This document shows, piece after piece, positions 53,637 to 61,330 of a DNA stretch of 64,000 nucleotides. Made by a program: the position numbers and the translations under genes. The DNA is taken from positions 682,001-746,000 of the forward strand of contig NZ_JAHUZG010000003.1 in NCBI RefSeq assembly GCF_019218285.1, in the 5' to 3' direction. This DNA comes from Antarctobacter sediminis. Its GTDB lineage: Bacteria; Pseudomonadota; Alphaproteobacteria; Rhodobacterales; Rhodobacteraceae. Every line of letters starts with the position of its first letter. The stretch's first letter is position 1. The notes under the pieces were generated by a model. It had not been told where the DNA came from and searched no databases. It saw only the letters and a program-made list of their open reading frames with translations.

Positions 53637-53953
53637 GCGCGCATATCGCCATCATTGGGTCTTTGGCGGGGGCGCTGGCCGCCTGTTCGCCGGAGGCGCA
53701 GGATGACATCGCCCGCAACGCGGCGCGTTCGGCTCTGGCTCCGGTGGTCTCTGACCGTTTTCCCGGTGTGCCGCTTCAGCCCGCGCTGGATTGCCTGATC
53801 GACAACGCCAATGCGCAGCAGATCCGCGCGCTGGCTGCGGACGCGGTGCTCGGCCCGACCGAGAATACCGTCCAGATTGCCAAGGACATCGCGTCCAAAC
53901 CCGAAACCCTCCGCTGCCTGGCCGCCAATGGCCTGCCAGCCCTGCTTCGCTAA
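53624..53953 (+). CDS. Small lipoprotein between sdhA and sdhB (109 residues)
   Basis: A 109-residue product using TTG at 53624 (a CTG at 53633 is the other in-frame possibility; no ATG). It has a lipoprotein signal ([20 protein letters not shown], lipobox Cys in LAAC). The mature part [20 protein letters not shown] and [20 protein letters not shown] is helical, ending [13 protein letters not shown]. It ends 10 nt before sdhB. The non-ATG start lowers certainty. No family recognised. Confidence 0.62.
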   Translation: MRGLSAHIAIIGSLAGALAACSPEAQDDIARNAARSALAPVVSDRFPGVPLQPALDCLIDNANAQQIRALAADAVLGPTENTVQIAKDIASKPETLRCLAANGLPALLR

Positions 53954-53963
53954 GGAGAGAGAG

Positions 53964-54743
53964 ATGGTCCAATTCACGCTCCCCAAGAACTCGCAGATCA
54001 AGACCGGCAAGACGTGGCCCAAGCCCGAGGGCGCCAAGAATGTCCGCAAGTTCCAGATTTACCGCTGGAACCCGGATGACGGGAAGAACCCGCAGGTCGA
54101 TACCTATTTCCTCGACATGGATGCCTGCGGCCCGATGGTTCTGGACGCGCTGATCAAGATCAAAAACGAGATCGACCCAACGCTGACCTTCCGCCGGTCC
54201 TGCCGCGAAGGGATCTGCGGCTCCTGCGCGATGAACATCGACGGGATCAATACGCTGGCCTGCATCTATGGGCTGGACGAAATCGACGGCGACGTGAAAA
54301 TCTATCCGCTGCCGCACATGCCGGTGGTCAAGGACCTGATCCCGGACCTGACGCATTTCTATGCCCAGCACGCCTCGATCATGCCGTGGCTGGAAACCAA
54401 GACCAATCGCCCGGCCAAAGAGTGGAAGCAGTCCATCGAAGACCGCAAGAAGCTTGACGGCCTGTATGAATGCGTCATGTGCGCCTCCTGCTCGACCTCT
54501 TGCCCGTCCTACTGGTGGAACGGAGATCGTTACCTTGGACCGGCAGCACTTTTGCACGCCTATCGCTGGATCATCGACAGCCGTGATGAAGCAACCGGCG
54601 AACGGCTGGACCAGCTTGAAGATCCGTTCAAGCTGTATCGCTGCCACACCATCATGAACTGCGCCAAGACCTGCCCCAAGGGCCTGAACCCGGCGCTGGC
54701 CATTGCCGAGATCAAAAAGATGATGGTCGAGCGCACGGTCTGA
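53964..54743 (+). CDS. sdhB: Succinate dehydrogenase iron-sulfur subunit
   Basis: The 259-residue subunit passes electrons from FAD to quinone. The [2Fe-2S] ligands are in [18 protein letters not shown] and NTLAC. The [4Fe-4S]/[3Fe-4S] ligands are in [19 protein letters not shown] and [20 protein letters not shown]. The ATG at 53964 follows AAGGAGA. Length standard. A terminator follows directly. Confidence 0.97.
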   Translation: MVQFTLPKNSQIKTGKTWPKPEGAKNVRKFQIYRWNPDDGKNPQVDTYFLDMDACGPMVLDALIKIKNEIDPTLTFRRSCREGICGSCAMNIDGINTLACIYGLDEIDGDVKIYPLPHMPVVKDLIPDLTHFYAQHASIMPWLETKTNRPAKEWKQSIEDRKKLDGLYECVMCASCSTSCPSYWWNGDRYLGPAALLHAYRWIIDSRDEATGERLDQLEDPFKLYRCHTIMNCAKTCPKGLNPALAIAEIKKMMVERTV

Positions 54744-54767
54744 AGCGCCACCCATATCTGAAATGGA

Positions 54768-54800
54768 AACCCCGGCAATCTGTGGATCGCCGGGGTTTTC
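54768..54800 (+). terminator. Terminator of the sdh operon
   Basis: AACCCCGGC (54768-54776) pairs perfectly with GCCGGGGTT (54789-54797) and is followed by TTCGC. It is 25 nt after sdhB. Confidence 0.8.
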
Positions 54801-54932
54801 GCTTGATGCTGACGCGGGGTCCGTTGCGCCTCATGCAAGGCGCCTTTGCGCCATTGTCGGATGCCGTGGTGAGCCCACGGAACTATGTACCGATGCAGGG
54901 AGGGGATTTGTCGCAATCGAAAGGCAACCCCG

Positions 54933-55064
54933 ATGCAAGAGCAGTCGAAAACCAAAGCCCAGGAAGCCCTCGAAGCACTGGACCAGGCATGGGCCTACTT
55001 CACCCCCGAAAAGCGGATTGAAAGCCAAGCGCCGGTCTACGAAGAGCTGCCGCTGGCAGCTTGA
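54933..55064 (+). CDS. Very small acidic protein (43 residues)
   Basis: The 43-residue product MQEQSKTKAQEALEALDQAW continues AYFTPEKRIESQAPVYEELPLAA. It is flanked by its own upstream region after the sdh terminator and by a strong hairpin 22 nt after its stop, a pattern expected for a short independent gene. The amphipathic helix followed by 'AYFTP' recalls small hypothetical proteins seen near polyamine genes of Rhodobacterales. That memory is not firm. The ribosome site (AAAGGC) is modest. Confidence 0.58.
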   Translation: MQEQSKTKAQEALEALDQAWAYFTPEKRIESQAPVYEELPLAA

Positions 55065-55086
55065 TCCTGCCATTTGCCGGATGCAC

Positions 55087-55118
55087 AAACGCCCGACCAT
55101 CAGGCCGGGCGTTTCGCG
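55087..55118. terminator. Bidirectional terminator between the small gene and ornithine decarboxylase
   Basis: AAACGCCCG (55087-55095) and CGGGCGTTT (55106-55114) pair perfectly, with T-rich sequence on the right (TTTCGCGTTTT) and AAA on the left. It serves the small plus-strand gene and perhaps the convergent decarboxylase. Confidence 0.8.
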
Positions 55119-55156
55119 TTTTGGCGTAGGGCGGGGTCGTTCCGGCCGCCCTGATC

Positions 55157-56320
55157 TCAGATCACCACCACGTCCAGCGGCGGGAAGCCGTTAAAGCCGA
55201 CCGATGCATAGGTCGAGGTATATGCACCGCAGTTGCGGATCACGATACGATCACCGGCGGCCAAGCCGACGGGCAATTGCACCGGCTGCTTTTCGTACAG
55301 AACGTCCGCGCTGTCACAGCTGGGGCCGGCAAGGATGCACGGGCCGGTCGGCTCGAAATCCTTCTCGGTGATGAACTGGTAACGGATCGCCTCGTCCATG
55401 GTTTCCGCAAGGCCCGAGAACTTGCCGATGTCCAGATAGACCCAGCGGTGCAGGTCCGCGTCAGATTTGCGCGACACCAGCAGAACTTCGGCACCGATGG
55501 CTCCTGCCGAGGCCACCATGCCACGGCCCGGCTCTGCCATGATGCGCTCGACGTCACCGAAACGCTCCCGCACCAGCCCCATGACTTCGGCGGCATAGGC
55601 CGACGGAGCCTGAACCGACTGACCGTAGTAAGCGGGGAAACCACCGCCGATATTCAGCAGGTTCAGCGCGAAACCGGCCTCTTGTGCGGCGTTCCAAACC
55701 TCTGCCACGGTGTCCAGTACCGGCGCCCACATCGCGGCGCGGCGGGTCTGAGACCCCACGTGGAAGGACACGCCGACCGGGGTCAGGCCCAGCATCCGCG
55801 CGCGGCCCATCAGGGTCAGGGCCATGTCCGGCGCACAGCCGAACTTGCGCGACAGCGGCCAGTCGGCTTCGGTCGACAGGACGAGCAGGCGGGTATAAAC
55901 CTCGGCGCCGGGGGCGTGGCGGGCGATTTTGACCAGCTCTTCCTCGGCATCTGCGGCGAAAAGGGTGATACCGTTCTCATGCGCCCAGACGATGTCGGAC
56001 ACTTTCTTGACGGTGTTGCCAAAGCTGATGTCTTCCGGCTGCGCGCCAGCGGCCAGACACATTTCGATTTCGGCGCGGCTGGCGGCATCGAAACGCGAAC
56101 CTGCGTCGACAAGGGTCGACAGGATTTCCGGTGCCGGGTTGGCTTTTACGGCATAGTGAATGCGGGCGCGACCCAGACCCTGAGCAAGCGCGGCATAGTT
56201 ACGTGCAACGACCTCGGTATCCAGAACCAGCGTCGGACGATCAAAATTGTGTGCAAGGACAAAGCGCTCGGCACGGGACAGGGTTTCGCGGGCAGCAAGC
56301 CCGGCGGCAAAAGCGTTCAT
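55157..56320 (-). CDS. Ornithine/lysine decarboxylase, alanine-racemase fold (type III)
   Basis: The 387-residue PLP enzyme makes putrescine (or cadaverine). The Schiff-base Lys is in IHYAVKANPAPEILSTLVDA. SFHVGSQTRRAAMWAPV, LNIGGGFPAYYGQSVQAPSA and AEPGRGMVASAGAIGAEVLL bind the cofactor phosphate. The second-subunit catalytic Cys is in AGPSCDSADVLYEKQ. The ATG at 56320 is chosen since GGAG has 6-nt spacing to it; earlier ATGs at 56326 and 56332 crowd the site. A structured leader region lies upstream. Substrate preference cannot be read by eye. Confidence 0.92.
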   Translation of the reverse strand: MNAFAAGLAARETLSRAERFVLAHNFDRPTLVLDTEVVARNYAALAQGLGRARIHYAVKANPAPEILSTLVDAGSRFDAASRAEIEMCLAAGAQPEDISFGNTVKKVSDIVWAHENGITLFAADAEEELVKIARHAPGAEVYTRLLVLSTEADWPLSRKFGCAPDMALTLMGRARMLGLTPVGVSFHVGSQTRRAAMWAPVLDTVAEVWNAAQEAGFALNLLNIGGGFPAYYGQSVQAPSAYAAEVMGLVRERFGDVERIMAEPGRGMVASAGAIGAEVLLVSRKSDADLHRWVYLDIGKFSGLAETMDEAIRYQFITEKDFEPTGPCILAGPSCDSADVLYEKQPVQLPVGLAAGDRIVIRNCGAYTSTYASVGFNGFPPLDVVVI

Positions 56321-56500
56321 GGTCATCTCCAATCAGACCCGGCCATTCCGGTTTCCCGGCGCAGACCGCTCAGTTCCAAGGGAGACGTTACCGTCGCTAC
56401 TTAACCGCGTGGGTGCTTTTGCCCACCTCGCCAGAGGTGCGTGCGTTGGCGTCTATGAGCGCGCATATGGGGCAGAGCATCGAGTCGTGCAAGGAAAAAT
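56321..56500 (-). ncRNA. Structured 5' leader of the decarboxylase gene (speF-type riboregulator candidate)
   Basis: On the minus strand, between the A/T-rich region at 56505-56525 and the start codon, several compact hairpins occur. CACCTC-TGGC-GAGGTG occupies 56424-56439, and GTGGG...CCCAC pairs 56422-56426 with 56409-56413. The two cannot form together, since both need 56424-56426. GACG-GTAA-CGTC and CCGG-GAAA-CCGG follow nearer the gene. Alphaproteobacterial ornithine decarboxylase genes are known to carry the speF RNA motif, and this leader is in the right place. Match to that covariance model was not tested. Confidence 0.45.
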
Positions 56501-56622
56501 TTGGGCCGCCGCAAAAATTTTTGAAGCATCGGATCTGATTGCAAAATTGCCCGCAAATCGTGACCGGCGCAAAGCTGCGGCGGGGGCTTTCGCATGGGTC
56601 CCCGCGGCGCTAAACCCGGCCC

Positions 56623-56817
56623 ATGCTTATCGTCGTCGGGCTTGTCATCGCTTTCATTCTGGTGGCCGTATTCTCCAACCGATCCACGCGCTTTTGCCGC
56701 TGGCGAGAGAGGCGCGGGCCGGAAAACAGCACTTGGACCTGCATCCACTGCGGTGCACAAACGACAGGTGTTCAGGGTCAGGCCCCGTCCGCATGTCTTC
56801 GCACCGACGCGCGATGA
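56623..56817 (+). CDS. Small membrane protein with a C-terminal Cys motif (64 residues)
   Basis: The 64-residue protein has one N-terminal helix (LIVVGLVIAFILVAVFSNRS), a basic RFCRWRERRG segment, then WTCIHCGAQTTGV with a CxxC ribbon half, and a final Cys in SACLRTDAR. This helix-'CRWR'-ribbon layout recurs as hypothetical proteins in Rhodobacterales as far as I recall. The ATG lies in the region upstream of the DUF1989 gene, 70 nt before it. Zinc binding is possible. Confidence 0.6.
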   Translation: MLIVVGLVIAFILVAVFSNRSTRFCRWRERRGPENSTWTCIHCGAQTTGVQGQAPSACLRTDAR

Positions 56818-56887
56818 ACGGGCTGCGCGCGGGACTTGTCAATTGTTCGGTGTCAGGCTTCACTCCGCCAAGAACAGGAGCCGCGCC

Positions 56888-57736
56888 ATGACAAATGCCC
56901 CCGCAGACGCAGACGCCCGCCGCGCCATTGCCCCGGTGATCTGCTATCCGAACGAAACCCTGCCGCAGCCCGACCTGCCGCTGTACCGGGCGGCCCTCGA
57001 AACGGCCAAAGTCACGGATACGGTATTGGCGCCCCCGCGCGAGGCCTGTGCATTTTCCGTGCCGGCGGGGCATTTCTTCCGGATCACATCTGTCGAGGGG
57101 CCGCAGGTCGGTGACCTGAACCTGTGGAACGCCCACGACCTCACCGAACGTTTCTACTCAGGAAAGACGCGCGCACTGCATGGCACACATGTGACGACGG
57201 GCGAAAGACTGTGGTCCAGTTTCCCGGCCTTGCGGCCCATGGCAACCATTGTCGAGGACACGCTGGACTGGTACGGGATCGACGAATTTGGCGGTTCGGT
57301 GCACGATGTGATCGGCACGCGCTGTGATCCTTATAGCGGCAACCTTCTGTCGGGGTCGCATTACCACCATTGCTGCCATTCCAACCTGATCCGTGCCTTG
57401 GCCAAGGCGCGTAACCTGACTCCGCAAGAGGCCGAGAAACACGTGCATGACGTGCTGAATGTCTTCATGTGCACGGGGTTCACCCGCGACACCGGTCAGT
57501 ACTTCATGAAGGCCAGTCCGGTCCGGCCCGGGGACCACCTGACGTTCTTCGCCGAAATCGACCTGCTGGGCGCGCTCAGCGCCTGTCCCGGCGGCGATTG
57601 CTCTTCCGAACACAGTTCGGACAGCGCCGCCTGCCACCCTCTCAAGGTCGATGTGCTGGTTCCGGCCAACGGCGCACTCGGCTCATGGCAAAGCCCGCCG
57701 CTCAACGGATATGACCGTACGCACGGCCTGGGTTAA
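56888..57736 (+). CDS. DUF1989 (urea carboxylase-associated) family protein
   Basis: A 282-residue protein of the urea-amidolyase-associated/DUF1989 group. CAFSVPAGHFFRITSVEGPQ and VGDLNLWNAHDLTERFYSGK start the domain. GTRCDPYSGNLLSGSHYHHC and CHSNLIRALAKA carry conserved Cys/His, and VFMCTGFTRDTGQYFMKASP with PGDHLTFFAEIDLLGALSAC end it. The multiple conserved Cys/His suggest a metal site. The ATG follows AGGAG near 56876-56880. Associated family members are linked to urea/guanidine carboxylation, but no such genes are adjacent. Role unknown. Confidence 0.85.
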   Translation: MTNAPADADARRAIAPVICYPNETLPQPDLPLYRAALETAKVTDTVLAPPREACAFSVPAGHFFRITSVEGPQVGDLNLWNAHDLTERFYSGKTRALHGTHVTTGERLWSSFPALRPMATIVEDTLDWYGIDEFGGSVHDVIGTRCDPYSGNLLSGSHYHHCCHSNLIRALAKARNLTPQEAEKHVHDVLNVFMCTGFTRDTGQYFMKASPVRPGDHLTFFAEIDLLGALSACPGGDCSSEHSSDSAACHPLKVDVLVPANGALGSWQSPPLNGYDRTHGLG

Positions 57737-57778
57737 CACTGCGGCTTGTTTCTTCTGTCCGGAAATATCCCGGGGAGC

Positions 57779-57798
57779 GCGAGGGGCTGGCCCCTCGC
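57779..57798 (+). terminator. GC-rich hairpin after the DUF1989 gene
   Basis: GCGAGGGGC and GCCCCTCGC form a near-perfect stem with a minimal loop. The flanking AAATATCCCGGGG context resembles other intergenic hairpins in this window (near 31665 and 33190), so it may be a dispersed repeat rather than a dedicated terminator. Confidence 0.45.
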
Positions 57799-57819
57799 TT
57801 CCGTGTGTGCAAACGTACC

Positions 57820-58530
57820 TCACGCCTCGGCGAAGGCGGCGTCCAGTGCGATTTCGACCATTTCGGCGAAAGAATTCTCCCGGTCTTCGGAAGAAAGGGC
57901 CGCTCCTGTCGGCAGGTGGTCCGATACGGTCAGCACAGCGAGGGCGCGTGCGTTGAACCGGGCGGCGACTGTATATAGCTCCGCCGCTTCCATTTCGACG
58001 GCCAATACGCCGTGCCGCACCATCTGGTCGTTCAGGTCGGGCCGTTCGTCGTAGAAGACATCCGAAGAATAGATGCCGCCGACATGGGTTCGCACGTTCC
58101 GCTTGCGAGATGCGGCCACCGCCGCCTCCAGCAATCCGTAATCCGCACAAGGCGCATAGTTCAATTCGCGAAAAAAGCCTTTCGACGGTGTCGCAAGCGT
58201 TGTCGATGTCATGGCAATGACGATATCGCGCAACCCTACGTGATCCTGCATTCCACCGCAGGAACCGATGCGGATCAAGGTTTTGGCCCCGTAATCCCGC
58301 AGCAGTTCATTCGCATAGATCGACAGGCTTGGCATTCCCATGCCCGACCCTTGAATCGTAACGCGATTGCCGCGCCAAGTGCCTGTAAAACCCAGCATTC
58401 CGCGGGTTTCATTGACACAGACGACATCATCAAGAAAACGTTCCGCCGCCCATTTCGCCCGTCGCGGATCGCCGGGCATCAGCACGGTTTCCGCTATTTC
58501 TCCGGGCGCTGCCCCAATATGAATCGTCAT
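57820..58530 (-). CDS. deoD: Purine-nucleoside phosphorylase (DeoD type)
   Basis: A 236-residue hexameric phosphorylase that releases purine bases as (deoxy)ribose 1-phosphate. [20 protein letters not shown] is the family start (phosphate Gly/Arg). [40 protein letters not shown] and [20 protein letters not shown] (ribose Met-Glu) are the remaining landmarks. [11 protein letters not shown] contains the base-binding Asp. The ATG at 58530 starts one base after the H-NS-like stop; a TTG at 58551 is the longer alternative. Confidence 0.93.
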   Translation of the reverse strand: MTIHIGAAPGEIAETVLMPGDPRRAKWAAERFLDDVVCVNETRGMLGFTGTWRGNRVTIQGSGMGMPSLSIYANELLRDYGAKTLIRIGSCGGMQDHVGLRDIVIAMTSTTLATPSKGFFRELNYAPCADYGLLEAAVAASRKRNVRTHVGGIYSSDVFYDERPDLNDQMVRHGVLAVEMEAAELYTVAARFNARALAVLTVSDHLPTGAALSSEDRENSFAEMVEIALDAAFAEA

Positions 58531-58531
58531 C

Positions 58532-58840
58532 TCAGATTGCGAGATCTTCAAGCGACTTGCCGTCTTCGAGCGCGGCGATCACCCAATTGGGTTTGCGCCC
58601 GCGACCTGTCCAGGTTTGCTCGGGGGCCGAAGGATTGGCGTATTTGGGCGTGCCTTTGCTGCCTTTCGGTCCGGCAGTGATCACCTCTTCGAGGGAGAAG
58701 CCGAATTCCTTTGCAGCTTTTTCAGCGGCGCGTTTCGCCTCGGCCCGGCGGCGGGCATCGACGGTTTTCAGTGCTTTCTGGGCATCGGAAATCAATTGCT
58801 GAAGCTCATCGCTCGAGAGCGTTTCCAGATCGATATCCAT
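58532..58840 (-). CDS. H-NS/HvrA family nucleoid protein
   Basis: A 102-residue protein with an N-terminal coiled coil ([40 protein letters not shown]). The C-terminal DNA-binding motif is [20 protein letters not shown] followed by [16 protein letters not shown] (the TWTGRGRxPxW core). This type includes HvrA of Rhodobacter, which affects photosynthesis and nitrogen genes. It reads into deoD with one base between, so the two share a message, an unusual partnership. A long, AT-richer region (58841-59030) upstream presumably holds its promoter. Confidence 0.9.
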   Translation of the reverse strand: MDIDLETLSSDELQQLISDAQKALKTVDARRRAEAKRAAEKAAKEFGFSLEEVITAGPKGSKGTPKYANPSAPEQTWTGRGRKPNWVIAALEDGKSLEDLAI

Positions 58841-59027
58841 GTCTTATTCTCCGATTTTTTTGACGCAGGGTTTTTCGAAGTCTTTCATGCATGTTTCAAC
58901 ACTTATTTTGTGTCACATTGCCGGCAGTGGCGGGAATTTGCGCCCTTTCCCGCAGAATACTGCGGAGCGAAACTCTCTGATCGCTTTAGGTGATTAAATT
59001 TTAATCTGACGCTAATTGGCGGCAGGT

Positions 59028-59065
59028 ATTAAAAAAGGGCCGTGCCTTTTCAGCACGGCCCTTTC
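59028..59065 (-). terminator. Terminator of ecm
   Basis: On the minus strand AAAGGGCCGTGC pairs perfectly with GCACGGCCCTTT (59053-59064 with 59034-59045), followed by TTTTTAATA. It lies 28 nt after the ecm stop. Confidence 0.9.
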
Positions 59066-59092
59066 TTTTTGGGAAACAAAAATTCCCCAGGG

Positions 59093-61057
59093 TTACTCTG
59101 CTGCCACCGATGCGGGATCTGCCAAGGTGACGATGTCGCGCATGATTGCGTTCAATTCAAAGTCCTTGGGGGTATAGACTTGGGCCACGCCCATGGCTTT
59201 CAACCGCCGCGCGTCTTCGTCAGGAATGATGCCGCCAACGATCACGGGAACATGGCCAAGGCCTTCGCTGCGCATACGGTTCATCAGATCCTCGACCAGC
59301 GGGATATGGCTGCCCGAAAGGATCGACAGACCGACAACATGAGCGCCATCGCGCGCGGCTTCGACGATCTGTTCCGGGGTCAGGCGGATGCCTTCATAGT
59401 CGATCTCCATCCCGCAATCGCGCGCGCGAAAGGCGATCTGCTCGGCTCCGTTGGAATGCCCGTCGAGACCGGGTTTGCCCACCAGAAAGCGCAGGCGTTT
59501 GCCCAGCTTGTCGCTGACCGCATCCACCGCTTCGCGCAGGTCGTCCAGTCCTTCGGTTTTGTTCGACACCGAACGCGATACCCCGGTCGGGCCGCGATAT
59601 TCGCCAAAGACTGCACGCATCTGCGCCGCCCATTCGCCGGTTGTGACCCCGGCCTTGGCGCAGGCGATCGAGGCGGGCATGACGTTCTTGCCGTCCGCAG
59701 CCGCCGCCCGGAGGTCAGCCAATGCCGCGCGTACCTCTCCATCGTTGCGGTCATCCCGCCACGCGTTCAGCCGGTCGATCTGTTCCTGTTCCACTGCCGG
59801 GTCGACCGTCATGATGCCGCCATCTTCGGACATCAACGGGCTGGGTTCGCCATGAGTGAACTTGTTGACGCCAACCACGATGGTTTCACCGCGCTCGATA
59901 CGGTTCAGGCGTTCCGCGTTGCTGTCGACAAGCCGGCCCTTCATGTATTCGATCGCCTCGACCGCGCCGCCCATGCTGTCGATATTTGCCAGTTCGTGCC
60001 GCGCGCCGTCTTTCAGTGCTTCGACCTTGGCGTCTACCGCCGGGTTGCCATCGAACAGGTCGTCGAATTCCAGAAGGTCTGTTTCATAGGCCATGATCTG
60101 CTGCATCCGCATCGACCATTGCTGATCCCACGGGCGGGGCAGGCCAAGCGCCTCGTTCCATGCGGGCAGCTGGACGGCACGGGCGCGGGCCTTTTTCGAC
60201 AGGGTCACGGCCAGCATTTCGATCAGGATGCGGTAGACATTGTTTTCCGGTTGCTGTTCGGTCAGGCCAAGGCTGTTCACCTGCACGCCATAGCGGAAGC
60301 GCCGCGCCTTGGCGTCGGTCACACCATAACGCTCTTGCAGGATCTCATCCCAAAGATCGACGAAGGCGCGCATCTTGCACATCTCGGTCACGAACCGGAT
60401 GCCCGCGTTCACGAAGAAGGAGATGCGCCCGCAGAGTGTCGGGAAATCCTCCGCCGGGACGCGGGTCTTGAGTTCGTCCAGTACGGCGATGGCCGTGGCC
60501 AGCGCAAAGGCCAGTTCCTGCTCTGGCGTCGCCCCCGCCTCTTGCAGGTGGTAGGAACAGACGTTCATCGGGTTCCACTTGGGCACATTGGTATAGCAAT
60601 ATTCGGCCACGTCACCGATTAGCTTGAGGCTGGGTTTCGGCGGGCAGATGTAGGTGCCGCGCGACAGGTATTCCTTGATGAGGTCGTTCTGCACGGTGCC
60701 TTGCAGCTTGGACACGTCGGCGCCCTGTTCCTCGGCCACCGCGATATACAGCGCCAGCAGCCAGGGGGCCGTGGCATTGATCGTCATCGAGGTGTTCATC
60801 TGTTCCAGAGGGATCTCGTCGAACAGGGTCCGCATGTCACCAAGATGGCAGACCGGCACACCGACCTTGCCCACTTCGCCGCGGGCCAGCACGTGATCGC
60901 TGTCATAGCCGGTTTGTGTCGGCAGGTCGAAAGCCACGGACAGGCCGGTTTGGCCCTTGGCGAGGTTCCCGCGGTACAAGGCATTCGACGCCTTGGCCGT
61001 GGAATGGCCTGCATATGTGCGGATAAGCCATGGGCGGTCACGGGTGGTTTCGGTCAT
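59093..61057 (-). CDS. ecm: Ethylmalonyl-CoA mutase
   Basis: The 654-residue B12-dependent mutase converts (2R)-ethylmalonyl-CoA to (2S)-methylsuccinyl-CoA. The catalytic barrel begins RPWLIRTYAGHSTAKASNAL and includes GLSVAFDLPTQTGYDSDHVL. The C-terminal cobalamin domain (last about 130 residues) has the axial-ligand motif GKPGLDGHSNGAEQIAF and then GLSILSGSHIPLVEDLMNRM. The ATG at 61057 (MTETTRDRP) is preceded by ACGGAGG; the longer ATG at 61075 would place that site inside the gene. Length matches Rhodobacter Ecm. Methylmalonyl-CoA mutase is excluded by the length and start, though by recognition only. Confidence 0.92.
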   Translation of the reverse strand: MTETTRDRPWLIRTYAGHSTAKASNALYRGNLAKGQTGLSVAFDLPTQTGYDSDHVLARGEVGKVGVPVCHLGDMRTLFDEIPLEQMNTSMTINATAPWLLALYIAVAEEQGADVSKLQGTVQNDLIKEYLSRGTYICPPKPSLKLIGDVAEYCYTNVPKWNPMNVCSYHLQEAGATPEQELAFALATAIAVLDELKTRVPAEDFPTLCGRISFFVNAGIRFVTEMCKMRAFVDLWDEILQERYGVTDAKARRFRYGVQVNSLGLTEQQPENNVYRILIEMLAVTLSKKARARAVQLPAWNEALGLPRPWDQQWSMRMQQIMAYETDLLEFDDLFDGNPAVDAKVEALKDGARHELANIDSMGGAVEAIEYMKGRLVDSNAERLNRIERGETIVVGVNKFTHGEPSPLMSEDGGIMTVDPAVEQEQIDRLNAWRDDRNDGEVRAALADLRAAAADGKNVMPASIACAKAGVTTGEWAAQMRAVFGEYRGPTGVSRSVSNKTEGLDDLREAVDAVSDKLGKRLRFLVGKPGLDGHSNGAEQIAFRARDCGMEIDYEGIRLTPEQIVEAARDGAHVVGLSILSGSHIPLVEDLMNRMRSEGLGHVPVIVGGIIPDEDARRLKAMGVAQVYTPKDFELNAIMRDIVTLADPASVAAE

Positions 61058-61087
61058 CGGGGCCTCCGTCGGCATGAATCGGTCTGG

Positions 61088-61102
61088 GCAATCTTGTTGC
61101 GC
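61088..61102 (-). promoter_or_regulatory. GCGCAACAAGATTGC element upstream of ecm
   Basis: On the minus strand the 15-nt element differs from the one upstream of mcl2 by a single base. It has the same orientation and almost the same distance to the gene. It lies 31 nt before the chosen ecm start. Confidence 0.55.
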
Positions 61103-61330
61103 TTTGGAAGGATTAAGCGAAAGATTATGTCGCTGTCAATTCGCCGCGTTGCAGCGCGTGCAGGTGCAGCATAGGCCGGCGCGTCCGCATGGTAAAAGCG
61201 TCACTGTGCCGGGGTGGCCTTTCCTGCGTCCGAATAGACTGTCCGGCCGACGGGGGAAGGGGCGTGTGGAACGTTGCGGAAAGGGGCGGCACCTCTTGCC
61301 GCCCGACACGGCCCCTGCAAAACTCGCGCG

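Noticed and set aside
61058-61075. Longer ecm start (MPTEAP) at 61075
   Set aside because: The strong ribosome site ACGGAGG lies inside this extension, at the right distance from the ATG at 61057.
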